Assembly (NCBI RefSeq): GCF_024586455.1
Contig: NC_065923.1
Location: 66,499,076-66,563,075, forward strand
DNA from: Bactrocera neohumeralis
Taxonomy: Eukaryota; Arthropoda; Insecta; Diptera; Tephritidae
Reading direction: 5' to 3'
DNA length: 64,000 bases
Positions 1 through 11,584 of the stretch are shown piece after piece (within the stretch, counting starts at the first letter, position 1; each line of letters opens with the position of its first letter). Under the pieces are notes generated by a model, which saw nothing but the letters and a program-made list of their open reading frames with translations, did no database searches and was not told the origin of the DNA. A program made the translations under genes and the position numbers.

Positions 1-1490
1 AAACACCGACTGAAGTGTGCAAATAATAAGCAAACACTTTAAAGCGATTTATTTGCATTAGATGTATACGCAAGTGTATAAAATCCTCTACACAAAGTTT
101 AACGAACTGCCCCTGACCTCGCATGTGCACATAGACATTTGACATTTGAGGCAAATTAAATCATCGAGTTGGGGTCGCCTACAATTAATACCAGTAAATT
201 GCAAAACTTGTGTGGCTGACAAGATTGCTTAGGCTTTTTGCATACATCATGGCATTTGTGTGCTTTTAGGCGCACATATAACACGCTCAACTAGGTGACG
301 ACTGAAGCTGCGTAATGAATTGCAAAAAGCCTATTACGGAGCATAAATTTTCAAGATATTTCATAACTGCAAACGTTTTAATAAAAGGATTGAATATGGC
401 TGCAGCGCCTACAGGTATGCAACTGCAGATTAAATGACGCATGAAGCATAAAGCGTGGAGCAAACGGTTGCGCTTAATCAGATTTTCGCAGAAATGGTGG
501 GATAACAAATTTGTTTGCCGTATAAATCAGTTTGAAAATCATTTTCAGCAAATCGATTCGAGTTGCCACTCAGCGTATACAATGTGTTGTTGTTTGCGCC
601 AAGCATACGTATAGGCGGACTTAATAATTGCGTTACGTAAAACAGGCTGTAGTATGCATTTTAATTAAACAAATTGCTCCGCCACGCTTATGCGCCTGTG
701 TGTATGTAATGTATAGTTTGCAATGTGCGAAAAACAAATCCGCAATGTTTTCAAGTGAAATTATGCACACTTCCTAGTAAATACAGTTATATATTAATAT
801 GTATATGCTTATTTTGTACTATTTTATAATTCAAATCAGTGAAATAGCTTCCATTGGCATATATTATTTGACACCTAAAAGCATATACACTCGTATGCAT
901 ACCTATAGTATAGTTTCGGGCGCTTCTACCGCACTTATGCGTATTTATTTATTTATATCCACAAATTGAGAGATTTTCATTTACGCAAATAAATGAATAT
1001 GAATTTCTTCTACGGAGTAAATACTTTGACATACAGGCAGCCATACGTAAACCTACAAAATGGTCATAAATTCATTGGAATTTTCAATTCCGCATACAAT
1101 GTGTAAATATTTATGTATAACAGTTATTTTGTACGTTCGCACGTAAGTCTGTTATATAAATACCAAGTTGTTTGTTTTTGTTTCTTTATGCGCAATTCAT
1201 AACGAAGCGAAACTGCATAAATTTAAGTGGCAATTGTTGATTTCGTTTTAAACATATAACGCATGCCTTAAGCCTTGTGTGCAAAATAAAATATTAGTTT
1301 GACTACTAACATACAAGAATTTTTCAATGCTTTTCCTTAATATAACCAGAAATTTATAGTATGCTTGTCTACTAATAGTAGCATACATTTAGGAGCGAAA
1401 CTTTTGGTTTCAAAGTTTAACAATTTCACCAAATTTTGAGGTAACTATTAAATGTTCACTAGAAGTAAAATATTCGATGTACTTGCTGTT
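1..1490. other. Noncoding DNA left of the receptor gene
   Basis: AT-rich sequence with no ORF or RNA gene I can support. It is probably intron or 5' flank of the receptor gene to the right, because that gene's coding exon is preceded by a splice-acceptor-like sequence. Only short chance ORFs are present. Confidence 0.6.
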
Positions 1491-1494
1491 TTTT

Positions 1495-1870
1495 GTTATC
1501 AAAAGTGAGTTGTAAGTCTAAGTAGTGAAGCCAAGCCAAAAGAGATTAGACCACTCACTATATGTATTGACTTACGCAAAGTTCAGATCGAAGGTAATTT
1601 CAAAGTACACCATTTCAGTGGACGAGATTGCCTGAAGGGGCACCCAACTATCACTGAGGATCGCAATACGTTTCCCGTTATAGTTTCTCTAGAATAATTC
1701 CTGCCTATTTGCTAATGATGTAGACATGAACTTGAAAAATGCTTAGAAACCTGCCCATGGGTACTGACAGTTTGGTGTGGTACCACTATGCTGGCCCCGA
1801 TTCCATCTGCCCTTATCGAGCCGTCTGTGTACTATTACAAAGTGCTCCTGCGAAGGTACTCCTCAAGTAT
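1495..1870 (-). mobile_element. Decayed LINE fragment, RNase H domain
   Basis: Read on the minus strand, this stretch contains YTDGS (codons at about 1831-1817) followed by RIAILSDS (about 1675-1652) and LQAISSTEM. These are the first active-site Asp block and the SDS block of a LINE-encoded RNase H. The reading frame breaks between the blocks, so it is dead. RNase H in a LINE points to the I/LOA-type groups, as in the better copies at 14.7 and 37 kb. It lies 0.9 kb upstream of the receptor start and was probably an independent insertion. Assignment rests on the two active-site blocks and their spacing. Confidence 0.6.
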
Positions 1871-1940
1871 GAAGTTCTCTTATTTGCTTTTATTGCGCAT
1901 TGAAGTCATTTTTAAAATAATTATCTTGGTAATTTTTTCT

Positions 1941-2103
1941 TTTAAGGTCACCAACCCATGTAGTCTTCACAATCAGTGAACTTCGCTAAAACGAACTTCT
2001 GCTTACATCTTTACACTACAAATTAAAGTAAGTGCAACAAGCTTTTAAGGTCACCAACCCCTGTCATCGTCACAATTAGTGAACTGCGCTAAAGCGAGGA
2101 CTT
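1941..2103. repeat. Diverged tandem duplication, period 102 bp
   Basis: A block starting TTTAAGGTCACCAACCC at 1941 recurs at 2043. Similarity continues for about 55 bp, including TCACAAT.AGTGAACT.CGCTAAA. The copies differ by point changes only. They sit about 450-600 bp upstream of the probable acceptor of the receptor exon. Function unknown; a local duplication. Confidence 0.75.
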
Positions 2104-2547
2104 TAGCTTCTTTAGAGACAGAATCTAAAAGCATTTTGCCAACTCGTATATTTCCACACTCTTAAATCGAGTAATATAACATGAAATTAAACGTATATAT
2201 ATAGGGAGTATACATATATTCATAGCACGTTAAAACACCGGAATCATACAACAGTGAAATCTGTAAATTTTTTTTTACTAAAGCATACCTTTAGGCGGAA
2301 AATTTTAATAATTAACGCTTGAACGCTTTCAGTCAGGAACTTTAACATAATTTCAAGTGACAAATCGTAAACATTAAACTTTTTGAAGCGCAGCCTTTCA
2401 CTATAGATATACCGAAAAGAGAGTATATATAGTATGTAAACATACTTGTATATTAATATAATACAATACAAGCCTACAGTTATGCTACATTAACCTGTAC
2501 AAGTATTGACTTTATTGTACAAATTTTCAATTTAATATTTCACTTGC
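2104..2547. other. Noncoding, probable end of an intron
   Basis: AT-rich sequence with no supported gene. It ends in a pyrimidine-rich tract and CTTGCAG, as expected for the 3' end of a fly intron. Confidence 0.5.
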
Positions 2548-2550
2548 AGG
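2541..2550 (+). promoter_or_regulatory. Probable 3' splice site (intron acceptor)
   Basis: TTTAATATTTCACTTGCAG followed by GTCAATC resembles a fly splice acceptor; the AG is at 2548-2549. It would begin the exon that carries 238 bases of 5' UTR and then the receptor coding region. No donor partner can be placed inside the window with confidence. Confidence 0.5.
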
Positions 2551-2787
2551 TCAATCTATAACAACGCCTCATTGACTTTCAACGCGTCCATGCTTACATA
2601 CCATACATACAAGAAAATATTAAAATCACTTGAATGAATAAAGAACTTGCGAAGCTTTTAATAGCCAACAACAAGGCATACATTATTGAAGCGTAAAAGC
2701 ATTAAAACTCAACTGACAGCTGTCAGCTGTCCATCGGCAGCAAATCAGTCAAGCGCAAAACCCTTAACGAAATTCAATACCACAAAA

Positions 2788-4509
2788 ATGTGGTGGCAAC
2801 GGCCAGCAACGACGACGGCGACGAATCGCATGACATTGATCATCTTCAGCAGCGCATTTTTGTTATTCAATTGCATGGAAATAGCAGGTGGGGCACCGGT
2901 GCGCATGACAGCTGAGGGCGGTGAAACGATTGAGCGCGACAAAGCAGAAGCGTTGACGACAATTTGGCCTGCCAGCAGTACAGTGACGCGCGTGATGAGT
3001 ACTGCGGAAAAAGACAACATAAGTACTGTAACGCCGAGTCAGCAGTCGAGCGCGCAGCAAATGTCAACCGATAGGCGCACTGTAACGCCACGAAATATAC
3101 GTAATACCACGCACACGTCAGCGGCATACAATGCAACCCACGTGCATGCAGCACTGACCGGTCAGCATACGCCACGCAGACTCACTTTTTATGAACACTG
3201 TTTGGGGAATCGCAATTCATTCCCCGATCTGACCACATTCATACTCTACTCGCTCGTTTGCGTTGTCGGCATCTTTGGTAATACGCTCGTCATTTACGTC
3301 GTGTTGCGTTTTTCAAAGATGCAGACTGTGACGAATATTTATTTACTCAATTTGGCGATCGCCGACGAATGCTTTCTGATCGGCATACCATTTTTATTGT
3401 ATACCATGCGTATTTGTGGTTGGCGCTTCGGCGAATACATGTGTAAAGCTTATATGGTTAGCACTTCGATTACGCAATTCACCTCATCTATTTTTCTACT
3501 GATCATGTCTGCTGATCGCTACCTCGCAGTTTGTCATCCGATCACCTCGACGAAATACCGCACGCAACGCATCGCTAAGATTGTATCGGCTATAGCATGG
3601 CTCACTTCGGCTGCGCTTATGCTGCCGGTCATACTGTATGCGAGCACTGTTAGCCAAGATGATGGCGTGAATCTCACTTGTAATATAAAATGGCCTGAAA
3701 CGTATAAAAGGCATTCGGCGACTACGTTCACGCTGTACATATTCTTTCTCGGCTTCGGCACGCCACTCAGTTTCATTTTATGTTTCTACTGTTTGGTCAT
3801 ACGTAAGCTGCATGCAGTTGGCTCAAAGCACAAGTCGAAAGAGAAGAAACGTTCGCACCGCAAAGTGACGCGCCTTGTGCTCACCGTCATCACTGTTTAC
3901 GTATGCTGTTGGCTGCCATATTGGATATCACAGCTGGCGCTTATCAACTCTAATCCCATGGAAAGTCCACTCTCACGACTTGAAATACTCATTTTCCTAC
4001 TGCTCTGCTGTCTGGTTTACTCCAACTCTGCTGTAAATCCGATACTCTATGCTTTTCTTAGTGACAACTTTCGCAAGAGCTTTTACAAAGCTTTCACTTG
4101 TGTGACTAAGCATGAAGTGAACGCTCAACTGCAGGCTGAGCCAAGTTTGTTGGCGAAGCAAAGCAACAGCAAACATCGGCAGAAGCGTCTGCTCAGCGCT
4201 AACGAAAATGAGCCACATTTTATAGCAACAACAAGCGCAAATAACAGTTCCTCGGTTACAACTTCTTCAACAACCATAGCGCCAGCGGGTGAGAAGGCGT
4301 CAGCCATGCTACTGGCAACTGCAACCGCGTCGACAGATGTAACCGCTGGCAGCGCTACTGCAACCCTGCAACCAAATGGACGCACAACGGTGCGCGCGGC
4401 GACACTTGAGGGTGAAGAGATGATACTAGTGCTTGATCATGAGCGTCCGATGTGCGCGCTGGTAGAGCGCGATGATGTGATCAGCAAGGTGCTGCAAACG
4501 GATTTGTAG
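2788..4509 (+). CDS. AstC-R: Allatostatin-C / somatostatin-type neuropeptide receptor (GPCR)
   Basis: A 573-residue class A GPCR of the insect allatostatin-C receptor group (homologues of vertebrate somatostatin/opioid receptors), which couple peptide binding at the plasma membrane to G proteins. Start: ATG at 2788 in CACAAAAATG, the first in-frame ATG after an in-frame stop at 2662; the open frame from 2686 begins with TTG and is not a likely start. N-terminus: hydrophobic stretch at about residues 15-29, possibly a signal peptide, then a Ser/Thr-rich ectodomain to about 148 with several N-glycosylation sites (NIS, NTT, NAT). Motifs: G164-N165 in TM1; LAIAD with D193 in TM2; C219 at TM3 paired with C298 in loop 2, with an N-L-T site at 295; D243-R244-Y245; C374-W375-L-P in TM6; N417-P-I-L-Y421 in TM7. 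Basic loop 3 (KSKEKKRSHRK). The tail ends Q-T-D-L, a PDZ-ligand-like terminus. The coding exon has no frameshift. Whether it is orthologous to Drosophila AstC-R1 or AstC-R2 is not resolved. Confidence 0.92.
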   Translation: MWWQRPATTTATNRMTLIIFSSAFLLFNCMEIAGGAPVRMTAEGGETIERDKAEALTTIWPASSTVTRVMSTAEKDNISTVTPSQQSSAQQMSTDRRTVTPRNIRNTTHTSAAYNATHVHAALTGQHTPRRLTFYEHCLGNRNSFPDLTTFILYSLVCVVGIFGNTLVIYVVLRFSKMQTVTNIYLLNLAIADECFLIGIPFLLYTMRICGWRFGEYMCKAYMVSTSITQFTSSIFLLIMSADRYLAVCHPITSTKYRTQRIAKIVSAIAWLTSAALMLPVILYASTVSQDDGVNLTCNIKWPETYKRHSATTFTLYIFFLGFGTPLSFILCFYCLVIRKLHAVGSKHKSKEKKRSHRKVTRLVLTVITVYVCCWLPYWISQLALINSNPMESPLSRLEILIFLLLCCLVYSNSAVNPILYAFLSDNFRKSFYKAFTCVTKHEVNAQLQAEPSLLAKQSNSKHRQKRLLSANENEPHFIATTSANNSSSVTTSSTTIAPAGEKASAMLLATATASTDVTAGSATATLQPNGRTTVRAATLEGEEMILVLDHERPMCALVERDDVISKVLQTDL

Positions 4510-4895
4510 ACAGCGGTTTTATGCATATACTTTTAGGCGTTTTACACAAAACATAAAAATTACTAATCATATGATTGATCGTTACTAAAGTTTTATGTGG
4601 AAATAGATGTCAAAATATTGTTGTATTGTTTAAGATTTTTTACCTTTAAACAAAAACAGCACGTATATTTTCAAAAGTCAGTACTTTGGCACACATTCAA
4701 TTAATTTTTGCTCAAATGTATGCTTCAAAATATAAACTAGGTACTTAGTTTCAGCCATTAGACCCGGTGGAAATTTCGTGAAACACATTTGTGGTACAAA
4801 ATTATATTATTCTACTGCCGGCATGAGATTATAAATAATGTATTAATTATAAAAAATCATAAAAAATATAGTTTTGTATACCAATAACTTTTCCT

Positions 4896-4901
4896 AATAA
4901 A
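4896..4901 (+). promoter_or_regulatory. Candidate poly(A) signal for the receptor gene
   Basis: AATAAA at 4896-4901, about 390 bases after the stop codon, in AT-rich sequence. It is the first canonical hexamer I noticed downstream of the gene. The 3' UTR would be about 400 bases. Confidence 0.4.
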
Positions 4902-5159
4902 GTTACAAAAAACCAATATTAATCCAAACAGGATGTAAAGCAAATTACTAAAAATTTATATAACTCTAAAACAAAATTCATTGATATAAAATTTTTTTAA
5001 TGTGTAATTTATTTATTTTAATTGTAACCCTAAAAGTATGCAATAACCAGTATCTACCACTAAACTTGCTGTAGAACTCAATTCATATATGTTGTTATTG
5101 TGATTATTTTTTATTTACAATCCTAAAAGTGGGCAGGATTTTTTCATTCTTTTTTTTGA
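4902..5159. other. AT-rich spacer
   Basis: Very AT-rich sequence between the receptor 3' end and a LINE fragment. No feature seen. Confidence 0.6.
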
Positions 5160-5800
5160 GGGTGAGAGGTGGTAAAACCCCCTCCCCCTCTAAGGAACCG
5201 TCGCCCACCCTGGAACCGCGTTCGCATTATTCCCTCTCTAGTTTGGTACAGCAGTTTTCTCCACACTCAGATAGCTCTGCACCACAGCATTGACGTAGTC
5301 ACGGATTCTAAAATTTTTTCTGAAGCGTCGATCATGTCCGCCCATAACGCGCTATGGAAGGCGTTTCGAACGCTTCAAATCGCCAAAAGAACTATTCGCT
5401 TGTATTTTGGGCATCTACGCTATGCGGCTTCTAAGTTTTCCATGACGCTGCGGATAGCGTCTATAGTTGTCCTTCCGAGTCTAAAACCGTTCTGCCCAAG
5501 AGAGAGTCCGCCAGCTTCATTGATAGCCGCCTCCAGTCCATGTTTATTTAGTCTTTCATAGAGCTTTACCGCTGTGTGTATAGTGGGCAGTACGCTGATG
5601 ACAAGCTGGGATACCCTTTCCCTGTTGATTTCGTTGTTGTTTCTCGAGGTAGGTATTGTACAATGTTTTGAGAATTTCTGCTGGCATCCCGTCCAGTCTG
5701 GGCGATTTGTAAGTTTTGAGCTTGCCAGAGGCCAATTACAGTTTCTCGAGGGTGAACTGGGGGATTTCCGAAAGTCTTATAGCCGGTTCCGGTTTACTGA
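5160..5800 (-). mobile_element. R1-type LINE relic: RT fragment joined to its 3' tail
   Basis: Minus strand. The first part reads, with frame breaks, as the start of an R1-type reverse transcriptase: PDWMPAEILKTLYNTYLE, then LNKHGLEAAINEAGGLSLGQ (about 5546-5490) and NGFRLGRTTIDAIRSVMENLEAA. It closely follows the copy at 39.7-41.6 kb: matching DNA continues to the TACCAAACTAGAGAGGGA block, then jumps to CCAGGGTGGGCGACGGTTCC, which in the other copy lies about 1.2 kb further on at 41392. So this copy lost the RT palm, thumb and zinc-finger region. Several stops; not functional. Only antisense reading frames of moderate length cover it on the plus strand. Confidence 0.8.
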
Positions 5801-8324
5801 CTTTTTTTCGTGCAAAACGAAAAACAAACAAAGGCAACATCATAAGACGAATATGTTAACACATAATGAAAGCATAAAATACTAGTTTCGAAACTTTCTC
5901 GTTAAAGCAACGATGCCCGATCATCAACATAAATCTACAAAATGTTCTGTCAATCTCCCAAATTTTTAAAGAAGACTGAAAGAATACAAAATTTTTCAAA
6001 AATTGTAAAATGTTATTGAATTCTAAAAATTATAAATTAATAAAAACGAAAACATCTGCAAATTCTTAAGAACATATAATAATCTTTAAATGTATATATG
6101 TATATTAATTAAGAAAAAAAGTAAAATATAAGATATAAAATAAAAAATTAAGTATGAAGTATAAAATATAAAATATAAAATATTAAACACAAAGTATAAA
6201 ACACAAAATATAAAATAAAAAATAATATTTAAAATATTTAATATTTATATAAAAAAATATTAAACTTCAAAAACCAAAAACTTCTCGAATCTGCATCTGT
6301 CTTTATAACCGTCTACTCCCTAACACATAAACTTTGTAATTGAAAAATTTGCTGAAGAAAACTTTTTCGAATTTGATAAATGTTAACACAATAAAAATGT
6401 TGTAATAAAAAATATATTTTGAGTTTAAACGAGAAGATAATAGATGAAAAACCCGTAATTTATTGATAAAATTGTTGAAAAAAAGAATTTATTTTATTCA
6501 AACAAAGCATTTACGTACACTATTGGTGAAAAAATATACTATAAGATAAGAATAAACACATTTTTGGCCTTTATAAGAATGTAAAAAAATTGTATAAATA
6601 ACTTTTAAGTTTTAATTTTAAGAAAGTTGTCCAAATTTTATGTATTCGAAATATATTAATATTATTATATAATAAATGTAGGAAAATATTAAAAATGTTT
6701 AAGTTTTTTATATACATTGGGTAAGTATTGACATATGTAAATAATGCAAACTTGTACAAAAGGCTGAGTAATTTTAAAAGAAAGCTAGCTTGAACTCGAA
6801 TTCATAGAGTTACTACTTAGATTATGGTGAAAACTACAGACAGGACATTTTTAGCTAAGAAAGATAGAGAAACAAAAGAGAAAAAGCAAAAGTGAAAGAA
6901 AGCGAGGCTATTTTCTTATAAACAACTTATAAAAGGAACTTATAACTTTGCAAGTACTTGTGGCTTTCCAGTGATCGTTGTCGCTCAGAATGAGCAATTC
7001 AATGGTGATTAGTAAGAGGACTGGAAAGTACCAGCCACTTATAAAAAGGTGATAACACTGAAAAATACTGTTTTTGTTGGCAATATATATATTTCACGAG
7101 TCTTCAATATGGTAAGAATACACGGTACTTAGTTAATTCAACTTGATCCATTCGACATTGTTCCACGTTTAATTAGTAATTCTTCGAAAACAACAATATT
7201 TTTCACATAGTTACGATTATACATCCTCGACTGTTTTCTAGTATCGTTTTGTTGAGGCTCTATATTGTTCATTTCTATAACTTTCAGAAAGGGCTGAAGA
7301 AAAAATTGTACTAAAGATACTACGCACTGTTTCTGGGAACAGAAATTTTACCATAATGCTTGGCTTGGCTTGAACTTATAATGTCATATAAAACGTTGAT
7401 GTCCTTGAAAATATATATTCTGGGCTTACATCTTGATTCCTTGCCGAAAAATTTGTGTACTGTGAACATAAAGACATTTTCTTAATGGCGAAGCACAGAC
7501 AAGGCAAATGGAGCACAGGAATGTCAGCGGACTATTGCTTGATACTTAAAAAAGGCCTTCCAGAAAATAAATATTCACGAAAATCAATTAGTATTTTAGT
7601 TATACTAAGCAATAATTTTTCCTAATATAGTTAATTTTTATACTTATTAAGAAAATATATGTTTTGATGTCACAAGAAAACCTGACGTGAACGTTTTTTT
7701 TATTCACATACTATTGTTTAGAGGCATAGTACATTCAAAATTTGATATTAGATTTCATGTGACAAAAAATATGAAAATTTTGTTAACCAGTGTAGTCTGA
7801 CGAGAGAGGCTTAGCTTTACAATTCTTTCAGTCATAATGTTTTCACATTGCCTCAGAAGATCATATTATTCTCATCGATAATGAGGGTATGAGGTAGACA
7901 CTCTATAACCAATACGAGACATTACAATGTTTCTGGATATTAATATCTGTTTATCGATAAACTAAATAAAAAATAGAAAGTGAAGTAAACAAGATGCTCT
8001 GCTCTGCTCTTTCTGCGTCGTGCTCAAGAGAACAGCGGATCAGAACAATTCCTTAATGAGCGCGTAAAACAATATAAGAATTATTTGGAACCAATTGGTA
8101 AGTTGGAATGGATACCTATTCCACCTTGATTGACTTCGAGGCTCATCTAAAATATCTGTCGCACTCTGACTTCGGTACCCGGCCACAATGCGACTCCACA
8201 TTGAATTAACACAAAGTCAGCTTAGTCAGTATTTGAGTTTAGGCTACAGCAACAACTATACTCCCCGAAAGAGCGAACTCCAAAGTCTTACTGCTTCCCG
8301 TGGTATTTGAATTTAGTCTCTGGT
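5801..8324. other. AT-rich noncoding stretch
   Basis: No supported gene. About 5.9-6.7 kb is extremely AT-rich, with an imperfect ATAAAATATAA-type microsatellite at about 6115-6260. The 7.0-8.3 kb part is less biased and may hold old repeat debris that I cannot classify. Confidence 0.6.
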
Positions 8325-8760
8325 GAGACATCTTAACGATGAGTCGACGTTACGAGTTTTCGAGAGAAAGGTTCTGCGAAAGATTTATGGTCCTTTGCGC
8401 GTTGGCCACGGTGAATATCGCATTCGAAGGAACGATGATTTGTACGAGATATACGACGACATTGACATAGTTCAGCGAATTAAAAGACAGCGGCTACGCT
8501 GGCTTAGTCATGTTGTCCGGATGGACGAAAACACTCCAGCTCTGAAAGTATTCGACGCAGTATCCGCCGGAGGAAGCAGAGGAAGAAGAAGACCTCCACT
8601 CCGTCGGAAAGGCCAGGTGGAGAAGGACCTGGCTACGCTTGGAATATCCAATTGTCGCCACGTAGCGAAAAGAAGAAACGACTTGCGCGCTGTTGTTAGC
8701 TCGGCTATAATCGCGTAAGCGGTGTCTACGCCAATTAAGAAGAAGAAGAGACATCTTAAC
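8325..8760 (+). mobile_element. 5'-truncated LINE copy (RT C-terminus) with 13-bp target-site duplication
   Basis: The insert at 8338-8747 is flanked on both sides by GAGACATCTTAAC (8325-8337 and 8748-8760), a perfect 13-bp target-site duplication. It encodes an open C-terminal RT segment: LRVFERKVLRKIYGPLR, EYRIRRNDDLYEIYDDIDIV, IKRQRLRWLSHVVRMDENTP, GGSRGRRRPPL, QVEKDLATLGISNCRHVAKR. After the stop (8716-8718) comes a 3' end with GTAAGCGGTGTCTACGCC AATTAAG and an (AAG)n tail. This is the tail half of an endonuclease/RT LINE whose EN resembles the craniofacial-development-protein-2-like type; clade (RTE-like or other) not resolved. The intact frame and perfect duplication make it the youngest-looking insertion here. 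Confidence 0.9.
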
Positions 8761-11584
8761 TACTTCCAGTTAAATCCCCATTCAGCGACTGGTGACATTA
8801 GTAGCTTGAACTTCAAATGTCTTTACATTGGTAGAAGGCTCATGCCAACTGTTATAATTTCAATTCAAGCTGAATATTATAGCAATAGCTTATGACTATA
8901 TAACACTAATACCTTTACATTTTTCCGGATCTACAAAGACGCTTTAATATTTCCATTAAGTTTCACTCAATAAAGCTGAAGCTCAGAAGGCACAGTTTAA
9001 TATTTCACTGAGAGACTTTGACACCTGCTCAACGATAACCTATCCATATAAATTTTTTGCATTCCACCACCAACCTATTATCATTTTCTCACCAATTATT
9101 ATCATTTCCTTAAATGAAGCTATGTGCACTGTCGTTAAATTTTATTTCCTCACCATGCCTTGTCAAACTTTTCAACTTTCCTCAGTGTCAAGTTAAATTA
9201 TATATGAAAGGCGTAATTTGGTAAAACTTTTCTAGTAAAAATTTCATCCACAATATTAGTGGCACGACACAGAATCATTGCCGACCACAATAAGTGGCGA
9301 TTATGGTCTATTTCACTTAGCTGCGCTGTCACCCCTCATATTCCGCGTACCTTGCTGCCAGAAAGTTTCGCACATCAAATAAATGTGAAAACTATGAAAA
9401 TTAAAATGAAAACTTTTCACTTTGAACTTTTGCCGAAGCCAAAAGTGAGAAACGCATGAAACCACTATCTGTCGATCTGACTTATGTGTCATTCTAATTG
9501 GCTTTTGTGCGTCAAGTCAAGTCAGCGCAACCACTCGTTGTAAATACAATGCAAGTAGTTTTATATATGTAACGGCATTTGTATATATGTATGCGTATGA
9601 GATTTACTCTTCACACACAATCATCACATGTTTGGTTTCTATTGTGTGCGCTTCAATTCAGTGGCCATGTCAAAACTTTGGCTGCCACACAATGCGTCTC
9701 CATGCAACCCACATCTGCATTTTAGAGTCTGTTTCTGACACACTTCTGCTGTAATTTCACTCGACTTTGAATTTCCAGCAGAATTTATTTATTCGAAATT
9801 CTGTAAATTCGAAGCAACCCTGTGTACTTTATGAGCTTATAACTTTGGTCGCCACTGTTATGGAGTTTCAGTTGATGAAAATATGAAAAAGTAGGCAAAC
9901 TGCCAAAATCTTTTTGCAATTTGTGTATGTATGTGTATTATGAACTCAAAAAAAAAGTTTGGATGATCCCAAACATTATTGCCTCCAAAATGCTAACTCA
10001 TTTCCATTTTAACTGAATATATCATATGCACCAAGGGAAGTTTTTCCAATTATGAATACTTCTGGGTTCAAATTAGTTTGGCTGCGCGCCAGTATAACCT
10101 CCTTGTATCATACAAAGTTATTCGATAATTTATATTACTTAAATTATACAGTGTGTGCCGTCTTTTATGCCAGTAGGTAAGCAGGTCGTGCCTATTTTCC
10201 ATATATTCAGTTAAAGAGGTTAGAAGTCACAAAACGGCAATTTTAGACTATGAAAATGATACATAGGCAGAGGTCTACCTTTCTATTTCTTTAATGGTAC
10301 AAGTTGATGGGAAATTTTCTATTTAGCTTAAGCGGTTATATACTGTTAAAAGGCCGAAAAAGGCGAATTTTCCAGAAACTTTCAAATTTATTGATCCAAA
10401 AATTTTTACACATATTATGGTTTCTTTTAACTTAAACACTTAATTCATCTAACTTCATTCAAAGACTCGTTGAAAAGTAATTGTTTGATGGCCGGAACAT
10501 TTTCATTCTTTTTTTCACACCGAAAACCATTTCATCAATCCTAGTATTGCAATCTGGCAACTCACAACTCTATCGTAAATTTGACAATTTTGATGTTATA
10601 TGTACATACTCAAAAATAAAAAAATTATTTATGTTGGATCTCATATAAATTGGCAATTGCTCAAAAAGAATCCTGTCGAATGGTCGAGAGAAATGCTAAA
10701 TAACGCGAAATCTGTGTTTCGAAACACATCCATGACATCGTGACAGGCAGTGAGCCAATGACTTTTTTAATTCCATACGTAAAAAATTAACTAAGAAGTC
10801 AAAGTCTTTCGACACCTGGAGATATGACTGATGAGTTCAAATGCATGGAAAAGTGTATATCGTCACCTTAAATGCAAAACATCATCAAAAATCGAAATTG
10901 AGTTTTTTATTGCTTACAAAGCATTACAAAGCATTTTCAGCTTTCGCAGTCAGATATAACCATTACTATTTTATAACCAACCCCAATTTTTTTTTAATAT
11001 GAGTGGTTTTTATTACATAATTTTTCCTCGTCTGTAAATTTATGAAAAGTTAATTTACGTTATTTTACATTTTAGGTGACGATATGTAAATCTTAATAAA
11101 AAATATTTGAGAAAACCATAATACAATCTTCCCTTCGAAATTTCTGTAAAAAATATGAGAAATCAATTGGTCTGCACAAGTTTAGTCTGCACTAATCGAG
11201 AAACTATCCCACAGATCTAAGTCGTTCTATGACCTTGAAAAAGAACAAACTACTTGATTGTCTCGCATTCACAAGAAAAAGAAGCCAGGCTATCGGGATG
11301 ATAAATCCAATGAGAGAACATAACATAGAGCTTTGGAAGAAGAGAGCTCAATAGACCACAGGTTCAAACACACCTCAACTTTTATCTAACCTAAGGCCTT
11401 AGTAATATGTTATCGTGAGGAGTTAATAATTAGTTCAATTAACGCAAAATTTATGAAAATCATAAATCTAATCCAGGTTTTGAGGTATTTGCTAGGCTTA
11501 TTGAAGGTAAAAAAGCAGAGACCGGAGTAAATTAGAACTGACATATAAAGGCAAAAGATTCAAATATACTGCCAAATAACTTAA
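8761..11584. other. Noncoding stretch
   Basis: No supported gene. Short chance ORFs only (for example 9259-9459). A segment around 10140-10620 containing GGCCGAAAAAGGCGAATTTT looks repeat-like, but I cannot assign it to a family. Confidence 0.55.

Noticed and set aside
2686..2787. N-terminal extension of the receptor frame beginning with TTG
   Set aside because: TTG is an unlikely eukaryotic start; ATG at 2788 has a good context and precedes the hydrophobic segment.
2745..4385. Minus-strand ORFs over the receptor gene
   Set aside because: Shadows of a GC-richer coding exon; no domains.
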